This document shows positions 53,603 to 63,134 of a stretch of 64,000 nucleotides of DNA, one piece after another. The DNA is from Codonopsis lanceolata (Eukaryota; Streptophyta; Magnoliopsida; Asterales; Campanulaceae). Under the pieces are notes generated by a model that saw only the letters and a program-made list of their open reading frames with translations, made no database searches and had not been told where the DNA came from. Both the position numbers and the translations under genes were made by a program. The first letter of the stretch is position 1. The number at the start of each line of letters is the position of its first letter. Where the stretch lies: assembly GCA_013146195.2 (NCBI GenBank), contig CM028379.1, forward strand, positions 159,990,437 through 160,054,436, given 5' to 3'.

Positions 53603-55145
53603 ATGAGTAAAGATGTGTTGTTCAAATATGGAAGGGTATTATGAATAAATGGGAAGTAGTGAAGCGGTTTATTTCCTTCAAAGTTCGAAATGGAGAGCTG
53701 ATCCGTTTTTGGTGTGATAGATGGTGTGGCGATAGGGATCTGCGAAGTGTTTTCCCGTCTTTGTATAGTATCGCTGCTCATAAGGAGGAAATGGTTGGTT
53801 CTGTTTCTCAGTTTAATGGCGGTGCGGTGAATTGGAATATAGTGTTCAGAAGAAATCTCCGCAAGACTGGGAAGTGGATATCGGCGTGCAATTCTTTGAG
53901 TTGCTTTACAAACAAGAGGTGACTGGTGCTGGGGAGGACTCTGTTGTGTGGACTGAGGAGAAGAATTCAATCTTTTCAGTCAAGGTCAAGTCCTTATTAA
54001 CTGGTGCTACATGTGCAAAAGGGATGAGGAAAATGTCAATCAATTCCTGCTACATTGCCCAGTTGCGAGGAGCATATGGGATTATGTGCTGAATCTGTTC
54101 CAGTTGTCCTGGGTTATGCCCAGAACGGTGAAGGAGCTGCTGCTTAGTTGGTCTCTGTATAAGCGCAAAAGAAAAAATAGTGTTTGGGAAGCGACTCTGT
54201 TGGCCGTATACTGGAGCATCTGGAAAGAAAGAAATGCCAGAGTTTTCAATAATGAAGAAAGGAGCGGTGAAAGACTTGATTCTCCAAACTCTGTTTTTTT
54301 GGTGTAATGAGCTGGATTGTTAGGGGGTTGATCCTTTTGTAAATTTTGTGGATAGGATTGCTAATAGGTAGCTTGGTTTTTGGTATGGGTGGCGTTATAT
54401 AGCCCCCCCAATGCTATAAGTTGACCCTCCAAAAACCCAAAATTCCTAAGTTACTCTCCCCTTCATCCAAACTTACCCCCCCTTCACAGCCTCCTCCCTT
54501 CCCACCGCCTCTTCCCTTCCCCTTCCCACCCCTCGAGGGTTGTTCGGAGCTTATGGCCTAACAGATGAGGGTTGTTCGGTCGACTAGGGCCGAACAACCC
54601 TTGAATTGAATTTTTTTTTTTTTAAAGAGGAAGAGACATGGAAGAAGGGATATGCTTGGAGGTGTGAGCTAGGTACTCAATTGGTAGTTGGCAGTTGGTA
54701 GTTGGTGGTGCTGGAGAAAAAGGAAAAATAAGAGTTTTGTTTGGATAGGAGGGAGGGAAGAGGAAGAAGGAAAGACAATGGAAGGGAGAGATGGAGGACG
54801 GTAGGAGGGAGGAGGCGGTGGATGGTGGGGGAAGGGAAAACGTAGTGGATGGTGGGTGGGGGAAGGGAGAACGGAGTGGTTGGGGGGAAGGGAGAGCGTG
54901 GGGGGTGGGGAAGGGAGGAGGCGGTGAGGGGGGTGAGGTTCGATTCAAGGCTGGGTTTTTGGGGGGGGTCAACTTATGAAGGGGAGGGTAATTTAGGAAG
55001 TTTAGATTTTGGGGGGGTCAACTTATAGGTTTGGGGGGGGGGCTATATAGCGCAACTCTTTTGGTATACTCCCTATGTACATAGGTTGTGTCTCCTTTTG
55101 ACACTTATTTATATATAATATTCTATCTTTACTTATCAAAAAAAA
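53603..55145 (+). mobile_element. 5'-truncated LINE in ABCC intron 12, same strand as gene
   Basis: The + strand encodes the post-RT region: FKVRNGELIRFWCDRWCGDR, LYSIAAHKEE, NSIFSVKVKS, CKRDEENVNQFLLHCPVARS (zf-RVT) and WSIWKERNARVFNN. A deletion joins the NSIFSVK part to the zinc ribbon near 54000, removing the AFFVWEA segment. The 3' end (GTGTCTCCTTTTGACAC hairpin, TTTACTTATC, A9) lies at 55080-55145. A Mutator-like element interrupts it. TTTAGAGAGAAAGTGGGATGA (about 53588) and TTTTAGAAAAAGTAGGATGA (about 55148) may be a decayed target duplication. Confidence 0.82.
54387..55058. mobile_element. Mutator-like nonautonomous element inside the LINE
   Basis: The ends GGGTGGCGTTATATAG and (inverted) GAGTTGCGCTATATAG extend into long imperfect inverted repeats with CTATAAGTTGACCC. 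They are flanked by a 9-bp duplication TTTTGGTAT at 54378-54386 and 55059-55067, the Mutator size. The left half is C-rich and the right half G-rich. No transposase is present. The LINE reads continuously across the site when the element and one duplication are removed. Confidence 0.8.
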
Positions 55146-55146
55146 A

Positions 55147-55507
55147 CTTTTAGAAAAAGTAGGATGATTGCGGGCCCCGCCATAATAAGCCAAATGAGGC
55201 CATGGCCTTGGGCCCCCCATAAAAACCCAATTTTTTGGGCTCCAAAATCCCAAAAAACCCTACCTATGATTAAATAATAATTATTTTATTTCACAATTTC
55301 ACATGCCCTAGCTTATCGTTAATACTTATATATTATAGCTTATTAATTAATTATTAACTTTTTAATCAGATTATAGTATTCATCATTGAATCATTTGCGG
55401 TTTGCCCCAATTTTTATGGTTTTTTCGTTTTTGACTTGTTGGTATTTTGATAATCTAATTGAAATTTTTGGTCATTTAAGTACGTGAATGAGTGACTTTT
55501 TTTTTTG
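55147..55507. other. Intron 12 spacer, nothing recognised
   Basis: GC-rich stretch GGGCCCCGCCATAATAAGCC near 55171 and a G/C-run near 55215, then AT-rich intron. No gene or element boundary is supported. Confidence 0.4.
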
Positions 55508-55612
55508 ATAAGTAAAGAGTATATTAATAAGAACGTCAAAAAAGGTGACGCATCCATAATACACTAGAAGTATACAAAGCTCAAGAGCTTCTACCCACTA
55601 GAAATGTTATTT

Positions 55613-56064
55613 TCAAACTTCACAAAAGTCATTTTCGAAGCTGGTGGATAGTTCGCAGCCTCTACACACCAAGAGAATAGAGTGCGAAGCAAAGAATTCT
55701 TCAAGACCGAATAGACTTTTCCTCATTGTCGAAAACCCGTTGGTTTCTCTCCCTCCGAGATCACCCAACAACCGCCAAAGGGCAGCCTCCCAAATCCCGA
55801 TGCACCTGAGCACCAACACCTCAAGCAGTGGCGAACTCGAACTCGCATCACCCAAGGCACTTTAAAAGATTCAACAACAAACTCCACAGATCTGAAGCGG
55901 CCAAGGCAATGAAGAAGCAGATGGTTCACGCTCTCCTCGCTCGCCTTACACATGAAACACTGCTCACTAAATAAATATTCCGCTTCAAGATTATCTACCG
56001 TTAGGATAGCTTCGTGCATAGCTTCCCATACAAAGAAGGCCACTCTCTTGGCGCTGATTTCCAC
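55613..56064 (-). pseudogene. LINE zf-RVT region
   Basis: The frame 56064-55723 contains RVAFFVWEAMHEAILTVDNL and CFMCKASEESVNHLLLHC. A shifted frame (55855-55613) continues to the 3' UTR. Same order as in the LINEs at 32515 and 36539. Confidence 0.8.
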
Positions 56065-56327
56065 ATTTGCTTTCCAAGGAAAAAAATTCGCTCACAATTC
56101 AACGACCTCAAGTAATTAGATTTAACCGTGAATACCGACCCTTACCGCCTTCGGATCACACTATCTTCTACCCTATCAATCTTCCGAGCACAGTAACAAC
56201 TCAAGAAATCGCAGCGGCGGCTCCACCTCCCAATCATGAAAATTTCTCTGAAACGGACTCCAAGTAGGTCTACCATCCTCCCTTGACATCACCGAGCTAA
56301 CCAGAACAGCTCTTATCCCTAGTGACT

Positions 56328-58498
56328 TCAAACAACTCGGAAAATCCACCTTGACTTCCTCTCTCCGCACCATCTATCTTCCCAAAACCTAACTGCTCTC
56401 TCCACTTCCCACCTCAAAGGCAAGAAACCTCTCGAAGGATCTCCACCCTTTTCTAATGCCCTTCCACACCCCCACCCCAAAAGGCAAAACAACCTCCGGA
56501 AACCACGCATGATCCCCCAAACCATGCTTACTCACCACCAATCTCCTCCACAAAGCCTCCCTTTTGCGTGAGATACCTCCACAACCCCTTTCCCAAAGAA
56601 TGCCTCATTAAACACTTTAAGATTCCTAACCCCCAACCCTCCCTCTTGCATTCTAGTACAAACCTTATCCCATTTAACCAAATGGAATTTCCGCCTCCTC
56701 CGACCGACCTTCCCATAAAAAATCTCTTTCCAATTTTTCGAGTCTATTCCGGATAGAGACAGGCATCACAAACAAAGAAAGGAAATAGGTCGGTAAATTT
56801 GAAAGAGTGTTCTTGACTAAAACCAACCTGCCCCCCTTGGAAAGCAATTGTTTCTTCCAACCCGCCAAGCGGTGCTCGAACCGCTCTATTACTGGAACCC
56901 ACATAGCTTTGCTTCCGAGGCACCAATGGGAAGACCAAGGTATGAGGAAGGGAGAGTCGCGGTCTTGCACCCAAAATAGCCGGCTAAGCTCCCAATGTCA
57001 TTCACCACACCTATCGGAATAATCTCACTCTTGAGAATATTTACTCGAGCCCCAAACCGCTTGAAAAACAAGAACACCATACGAAGATAACCCGGTTGAG
57101 CCTTCTTCTCGCCCCACAAAACCAAAGTGTCATCCGCAAAGAGCAAATGAGATACCTCCAACTCCGATTCCCTCCCTTCCCACCTTAAAACCGCTAATAA
57201 ATCCCCCAGGATGCGCCTTGTCCATTAGTTTACTCAAAGCCTCCATCACAAGAATAAACAAAAACGGAGATAATGGATCACCCCGGCGTAGGCCCTCGAA
57301 CTATGAAAAAATCCGTAGGTTCCCCGTTGACCAAAACAGAAAAGCGAACCGAAGAGATGCAAAAGTGAATCCACCTCCTCCATTTATCCCCAAACCCCAT
57401 TCTATCCATCATATAGATCACAAAGTCCCAGTTGACATGGTCGTATGCCTTCTCAATATCCAACTTACACAATAGACCGAAACACCTTTTTTAGTCCGTA
57501 GTCCACAACCTCATTAGCTAGAAGTGATGCATCCGATTTGCCTCTCCTTAACAAAAGCATGCCTTTGAGACTCGAGACAATCTTACCTATCACCTTCTTG
57601 ACCTCCGGGAAAGGACCCTCGCTAAGAGCTTGTAAAAACCCCCGACTAGACTAATGGGTCTATAGTCCTTCAAATCCGTCATGCCTTTCTTCTTCGAATC
57701 GTTGAAATGAAAAGATTAAGGCTCTTCTCAAAATGCGAATTGGTGTAGAAAAACCTAAAAACCTCCATAATGTCCCCTTGACCACCTCCCAACAATGTTG
57801 GATAAAGGCCATAGAAAATCCATCCTGGGCCAGAGCTTTATCACCACTCATAAGCCTTAACTCAGCCACCACCTCCTCCTTGGTGAAAGGACGCTCCAAA
57901 GAAACCGAACCGCCTCCTCTAATCTTCCAAAAGTGACCCCGTCCAAATTAGGTCTCCAAGACCCGCAATCCTCGTAAAGCCGTTGGTAGAAACCCGCTAT
58001 ACCACGCTTAATCTCTTCCCTCTCTTCCAGCTCTACACCGTCTATCTTGATTTTCTCAATTCGCTTAGCCACTCCTCGAATACTAGCCATTCTCGGAAGA
58101 ACTTTGTATTGCTTTGTCACCTTCTTTGAGCCACCGAACCCGAGATTTTTGTTTCGGTGATCTCTTCATTGATGAGTAAGCGCGTTAACTCTGCTTTAGC
58201 TCTATCCTGGGAATCCTCGGCCTCATCCAACCGGCTTGCCTCACTTTTCATCTAGCCTACCGATCTCCTGAAATAGCCTTAATTTTGATGTCCACCGCTC
58301 CATAGACGTCCTATTCCACACTTTTAAATCTTCCTTTAATAACTTCAATTTCCTAGCCAACTTGAAGCTCGGATCACCAACCACCATGTAAGAATTCCAT
58401 CTATTCATCACCCAATCCTTGAACCCCTCTTCTCTTAACCACATGTTCTCAAATCGGAATGGACATTTCCCTTTCGCAAAACCACCACATTCTAGCAA
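56328..58498 (-). pseudogene. LINE RT and connection, frameshifted
   Basis: Consecutive minus frames carry CPFRFENMWLREEGFKDWV, KEEVVAELRLMSGDKA, MCKLDIEKAYDHVNWDFVIY and MEVSHLLFADDTLVLWG (catalytic FADD, about 57130). YLGLPIGASEAKL, LPTYFLSLFVMPVSIRNRLE and AVRFWEDRWCGER follow. All RT blocks are present but separated by single-base indels, so no enzyme can be made. Confidence 0.8.
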
Positions 58499-59237
58499 AG
58501 CAAAGGAACATGATCCGAGGAGACTCTAGGCAAACAAGACCGAATCGCACCACCGAAGCTTTCCTCCCAATCCCCGAAATTAGAAATCTATCAATTCTTG
58601 AAAATTGATGACGGTCTCCATCCCCGAACCAAGTAAATTCTCCTCCACCTAAAGCGAGATCCACCAACTCCATAAGATTAATGAAATCATTGAACTCCAT
58701 CATCTCCTTAGAAAAGGCTCGTGAGCCAGAGCACTCATGCGGAAACCTCACTACATTGAAATCTCCACCTAAACACCACGGAACATCCCATTTAGATTTT
58801 GAAGCCTTCAACTCATCCCATAAATGTCTCCGATCAGGACCACTACAAGGCCCATATACTCCTGTGAATACCCACTCTCTGTCATTTTCCACATTTTTCA
58901 ACAAACAAGAAACTGAGAAAACACCTATAAGAGAATCCACCTTTGATAGCACTCTACTATCCCACATAACCAGAACACCTCCCGCTGCCCTACAGCCTAA
59001 ATGTTCCCATTCCACCCATCTCGTTCCCCATACACTATTAATAATCCTAACGTTGACTTTCTCCATTTTGGTTTCTTGGAAACAAACTAGATGTGGCTTC
59101 CACTTTCTCAATAAACCTTTAATCAAGTTTCTCTTACTTAAATCATTTAATCCCCGCACATTCCAAGATAAAATTTTAAGATGCATAGCAACCAGTTTTT
59201 TTCCTCCTCCTCCCTCTCCTTCTTGCCCCTTTAACAT
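58449..59237 (-). pseudogene. LINE endonuclease domain
   Basis: A 262-residue frame with APE-type endonuclease motifs: LSWNVRGLNDLSKRNLI, VCFQETKME, VFTGVYGPCSGPDRRHLW, CLGGDFNVVRFPHE and FTWFGDGDRHQFSRIDRFLI. These carry the catalytic Asn, Glu, Asp and Asn. The last motif (SDH) is lost after a frameshift near 58520. The start MLKGQEGEGGGGKKL just ahead of LKILSWN is plausible for ORF2. Confidence 0.82.
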
Positions 59238-59249
59238 CTCAAAGTTTAG

Positions 59250-60118
59250 GCTGCAGCACAGTTGCTTAAGCTCCCTCTTGCCTTTTTCCCGCGATTTGTT
59301 TAAACTCTTGCTGCTGCCTTCCCCAGACGATCACCATTTCTTCTCTATGTCGAGCAGTAAATCCACAATTTTATCCTCAAAACCTGTGCCCGACGCACCC
59401 AGAATTTTCCCAAAGCTCTTTGCTCTCCGTTGAACCCAAACCGAAATATCATCATCTATTTCTTTGTTGTCGTGAGATACGCCATCTCGCACAATTCTTC
59501 AGGTCTGATTACTGCAAGAGGGGTACAGCACACTGGTGTATTATTCTCCTCATTTACGAGTCTTCTAATCCTGGTCGCAAGGCAAACAACAACCATTCTC
59601 ATTACTCGGATTTTCTGCTTCGAAATCTGGTGTAGTCTTGCCAGAATTGTTCTGGGTAAGCACTGTTTTCATTGACACTGTATTCTCCCCATCGAAACCT
59701 CTGTCTTCAAACTCATTTGATCTCGCACTGACGCAGACTTCTATCACTGATCCACTCCAAAAAATCCTTCGGTTCCTCTATACGAGAATGCGTCGTAGGT
59801 GGGAAGAGACTCCTCAGCTTGACTCGACAACATTCCCCTTCATCACTTAAGCCCTCCCCAATTTCGCTAACTCCCATCGCAGCGGCACCATCCACGAACT
59901 CCCTGTCTTCTTCCTGCCAGCGCGAGGTGCCTCCGACTCAACTTCCTTACTCGTCTCCATGTGGTCCAAACCTCCAGCCTTTCCTAATTGTATTTCCTCG
60001 TCTAAAACAAAGAACGAAGGATAAGGCCCACTCCACGATCAAGGTTTTCAACAACAATCGGATCATCAGCCACTTGGCCCAACCCAAAATTAGAAGGTCC
60101 AACTACATCTAAGTGACT
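59250..60118 (-). pseudogene. LINE ORF1 C-terminal remnant
   Basis: Minus frames near 60110-60030 read DVVGPSNFGLGQVADDPIVV, and others near 59747-59565 read SNEFEDRGFDGENTVSMKTV. The region lies directly upstream of the endonuclease ORF and is open in pieces, fitting a decayed ORF1 tail plus linker. There is no knuckle motif to prove it. Confidence 0.45.
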
Positions 60119-60296
60119 TGTTGGTAATTGGTGGTATTTTAATTGAAATTTGATTATTTGTGTTAGCGAATAAAGGGATATTATAAAGGGTGCTATGTGT
60201 AACTTATTGTAAATATATAAATACCCTAGCTTAACCTTTTTAGGGTTAACGCTTCCAAATCATATTCTTCTTCTTCTCTTCTCCTCTTAATTTACA
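60119..60296 (+). repeat. 5' LTR of the intron 12 copia
   Basis: It is 178 bp, starts TGTTGGTAATTGGTGG and ends CTTAATTTACA. A TATAAATACCC stretch (about 60219) could be the TATA region. Confidence 0.8.
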
Positions 60297-60311
60297 TGGT
60301 ATCAGAGCAGG
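60297..60311 (+). other. Primer binding site
   Basis: TGGTATCAGAGCAGG, a perfect match to the initiator tRNA-Met complement at its first 12 bases, directly after the LTR. Confidence 0.9.
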
Positions 60312-60889
60312 GTTTCTACGTAACAAACTTGGTTTGATACACCTCAATCCTATTTTTGACTTTTTATTTTTTATTTCTTTCTCTACATGCAACGTTAAGG
60401 ACGTTGTGTTCCTTACGGCATCGCCAGGCTGTGCGATGCTCTGAGTTGCCGGAGAGTGCAACCATTGATTGATAGGCCAGCCCAGGTTGTGGTTTGCCAG
60501 TTGTGAGTTGTGTTTGTGCCAGCAGTTGTTTTTTGTTGTGCGCGCAAGGGTTCGCAGGTTCAGAGGCATCGTCACAGTTTCCAGCACGATCGAGTGGGCG
60601 AAGTCTTTTGGCCATCACCTGGTTTGCTGTGCACCCCACGCACCACACAGACGAGTTCGCCGTCTCTAGGCGACGCCGAGGACTGCCTTTCGGCAGGAAA
60701 CCTTCACCGGTCCGGAGTTCAAAGCCACGCTGGCGTCTGCCGGAGTTTCGCCGGAATTTTTGTCTCGTCTGGTTCGCCCCAGTTCAGGTAGTCCACCTGT
60801 GTGGTTAGTTTTCTTGGTTGGCGTGTGTTGCAACTCTGCTGCTGCTTGTTTGGTTTCTTGGTTGAAAGGATTCTTCTGTTCAGCAAGTT

Positions 60890-61831
60890 ATGTCGACTTC
60901 TGAGGCTGTTTCAGCGGTGATCACCACTCCTAACAAGCTTACAGATAAAAAGCTTGATGGTACAAACTATATGATGTGGCGTAAGGTGGTTAGTAAGAGT
61001 CTGATTGGTATGGAAAAGGGTGATCATCTCACGGATATTAAAACTGGTGACAATGCAAAGGTTTGGATTAGGGATGATGCATTACTCTTTGGCCAGATGA
61101 TGAATTCCATGACTGATACTGTTGCAGAGTTAGTTTCCCATACCGAAACAGTCAAAGATCTTTGGGAGTATTTGGAGGTGTTGTATTCGGGCCGTGATAA
61201 TCTGAATCGTTTGTATGACTTGTCCACTGATGTGTTTCGACAGAATCAACGAGATCGCACCGTGACTCAGTACTTTGCAGATTTTAAGAAACTGTCTCAG
61301 GAATGGTGCACTTTGCTTCCAATTACGGCTGATATTAAGGAGATGCAGGCACAACGTGAACAGCTCCTTGTCATGGGTTTTTTAGCTGGCTTGCGACCTG
61401 AGTTTGCTACTGCTCGATCGCAGATTTTGTCTGGCACTGATATTTGCTCCTTGTCTGAGGCTTTCTCGCGGGTTTTACGCACATCTACTACGCCTTCTCC
61501 AGTTGGGGGGGATGCGGGTGAGTCTTCTGCTCTTGCTGCACAGACATTTCATGGGCATCGAGGTTCTGATCATGGTGGTCGTGGTGGTGGCGGACGCAGA
61601 GGTGGTAGAGGAGGTCGGGGTGGTCGTGGTGGTGATGATGCACATGGACGTGGTGGGAATCAGGATGTCAAGGTCTGTTACCATTGTGGGGACACGGGGC
61701 ATCTGCAACGCAATTGTTGGAAGTTACATGGGAAACCGACTAGTAACCGCTTTGCTAATGTTGCTACTCATCCCGACCCTGTTAGTCAGACCTCTCCTTC
61801 GATGACAGAAGATGGTTATGATGTCAGATGA
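60890..61831 (+). CDS. Copia gag polyprotein
   Basis: An intact 313-residue frame with the start MSTSEAVSAVITTPNKLTDK. It holds a gag core (KLDGTNYMMWRKVVSKSLIG, LWEYLEVLYSGRDNLNRLYD, VTQYFADFKKLSQEWCTLLP), a Gly/Arg-rich RNA-binding linker (about residues 225-260) and a zinc knuckle CYHCGDTGHLQRNC (about residues 268-281). The protein forms the particle and binds the element RNA. The frame ends at a TGA that overlaps the start of the pol frame in another phase. Confidence 0.9.
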   Translation: MSTSEAVSAVITTPNKLTDKKLDGTNYMMWRKVVSKSLIGMEKGDHLTDIKTGDNAKVWIRDDALLFGQMMNSMTDTVAELVSHTETVKDLWEYLEVLYSGRDNLNRLYDLSTDVFRQNQRDRTVTQYFADFKKLSQEWCTLLPITADIKEMQAQREQLLVMGFLAGLRPEFATARSQILSGTDICSLSEAFSRVLRTSTTPSPVGGDAGESSALAAQTFHGHRGSDHGGRGGGGRRGGRGGRGGRGGDDAHGRGGNQDVKVCYHCGDTGHLQRNCWKLHGKPTSNRFANVATHPDPVSQTSPSMTEDGYDVR

Positions 61832-63134
61832 AGAGTATGCTAGGTATACCCAGTTTCAGGTCTCTCAACCGTCTTCATCTTCCTCTTCTGCAGCCACTCT
61901 TGTCCATTCAGGTAAACCCACTGCGTGTCTTTCCTCCTCGAGTCGCAAATGGGTCATTGATTCTGGTGCTACCGATCATATGACCGGTGATGCAGGTATT
62001 TTATCTTCCTTTACCTCTTCTATATTGCCTAGTGTCACGTTAGCCAATGGGTCTGTTGCATGTGTTCAGGGGAGCGGAATCGCTCGTATCACTCCATCTC
62101 TATCGTTGTCTTCTGTCCTATACCTTCCTGGTTTTCCGTTCAATTTACTATCCATCACTAAATTAACTCGTGATTACAACTGTAGTGTCTCATTCCTTTC
62201 TGATTCTTGTGTCTTTCAGGATCTTACGACGAAGAGGATTATTGGTAGAGGCTACGAATCAGGAGGGCTTTACTTGCTGGATGATGTTGTCTCTCCCGTT
62301 GCATGTTCCAGTGTCACTTCCCTTACACCGCATCAGATTCATTGTCGTTTGGGTCATCCTTGTCTCTCGAATTTGAAGATATTGTGTCCTAGTTTAGAGT
62401 CTTTGTCTACATTAAATTGTGAAGCGTGTCAGTATGCTAAACACCATCGTGTTTCATACTTTCCTAGAGTCAATAAAAGGGCTTGTGTCCCGTTTGAGTT
62501 GGTTCATTCTGATGTTTGGGGTCCGTCTCCGGTAGTGTCGAAACTTGGTTATCGTTATTTTGTTACATTTGTCGATGATTTTTCCCGTGTAACTTGGATT
62601 TACTTAATGAGAAATCGTTCTGAGTTATTCTCCATTTTTTGTGGTTTTTGTGCTGAAATTACTACTCAGTTTGGTGTGCCTATTAAAATTCTTCGTAGTG
62701 ACAATGCAAAAGAATATTTCTCCACCCCTTTCACTACTTTTATGCATGACCATGGCATGACTCATGAATCCTCTTGCACTGATACACCTCAACAAAACGG
62801 GGTGGCGGAGAGAAAGAATCGCCATCTAATGGAAAGTGCTAGGGCTCTTAGCTTTCAAATGCATGTGCCTAAGCAATTTTGGTCTGATGCAGTTTTGACT
62901 GCCTGTCATCTTATTAATAGGATGCCATCCTCGGTTCTTGGGGGGGAAATTCCATATCGTGTCTTATATCCTTCCCGTTCGTTGTTTTCCGTGTCACCGC
63001 AGACCTTTGGTTGTGTTTGCTTTGTTCGCGATCATCGACCTCATATAACCAAGTGGATCCTAAGTCCCTCAAATGTATCTTCCTTGGCTACTCTCGGCCT
63101 CAAAAAGGGTATCGTTGTTTTTCTCCCGAGTTGA
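61812..63134 (+). CDS. Copia pol: protease and integrase
   Basis: A 440-residue frame. Protease motif WVIDSGATDHMTGD (about residues 47-60). Pre-integrase zinc module with HCRLGHPCLSNLK and CEACQYAKHH. Integrase core with HSDVWGPSPVVSKLGY, FVDDFSRVTWIYL, RSDNAKEYFSTPF and TPQQNGVAERKNRHLMESAR, so the catalytic D, D and E are present. The frame shifts near 63045 and the rest of pol lies in other frames. It overlaps gag by 20 bases in a different phase; most copia elements use one continuous gag-pol frame, so this is probably a single-base indel. Confidence 0.88.
   Translation: MVMMSDEEYARYTQFQVSQPSSSSSSAATLVHSGKPTACLSSSSRKWVIDSGATDHMTGDAGILSSFTSSILPSVTLANGSVACVQGSGIARITPSLSLSSVLYLPGFPFNLLSITKLTRDYNCSVSFLSDSCVFQDLTTKRIIGRGYESGGLYLLDDVVSPVACSSVTSLTPHQIHCRLGHPCLSNLKILCPSLESLSTLNCEACQYAKHHRVSYFPRVNKRACVPFELVHSDVWGPSPVVSKLGYRYFVTFVDDFSRVTWIYLMRNRSELFSIFCGFCAEITTQFGVPIKILRSDNAKEYFSTPFTTFMHDHGMTHESSCTDTPQQNGVAERKNRHLMESARALSFQMHVPKQFWSDAVLTACHLINRMPSSVLGGEIPYRVLYPSRSLFSVSPQTFGCVCFVRDHRPHITKWILSPSNVSSLATLGLKKGIVVFLPS

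Larger units (their letters stand above)
55508..60118 (-). mobile_element. Near full-length L1-type LINE in ABCC intron 12
   Basis: The + strand T run at 55499-55508 followed by GATAAGTAAAGAG marks the reversed 3' tail. The minus strand carries, in order, an ORF1-like end (60110-59250), endonuclease (59237-58449), RT with FADD (about 57130) and zf-RVT (CFMCKASEESVNHLLLHCLG, about 55945). The 3' part is closely similar to the LINE at 32515. More than ten frameshifts break the frames. The 5' end reaches the copia LTR at 60119, and the reading suggests the LINE continues beyond the copia. Confidence 0.85.

Noticed and set aside
53590..53625. Stowaway right end next to the LINE
   Set aside because: No inverted CTCCCTCCGTCCC was found on the right; only the left terminus is supported.
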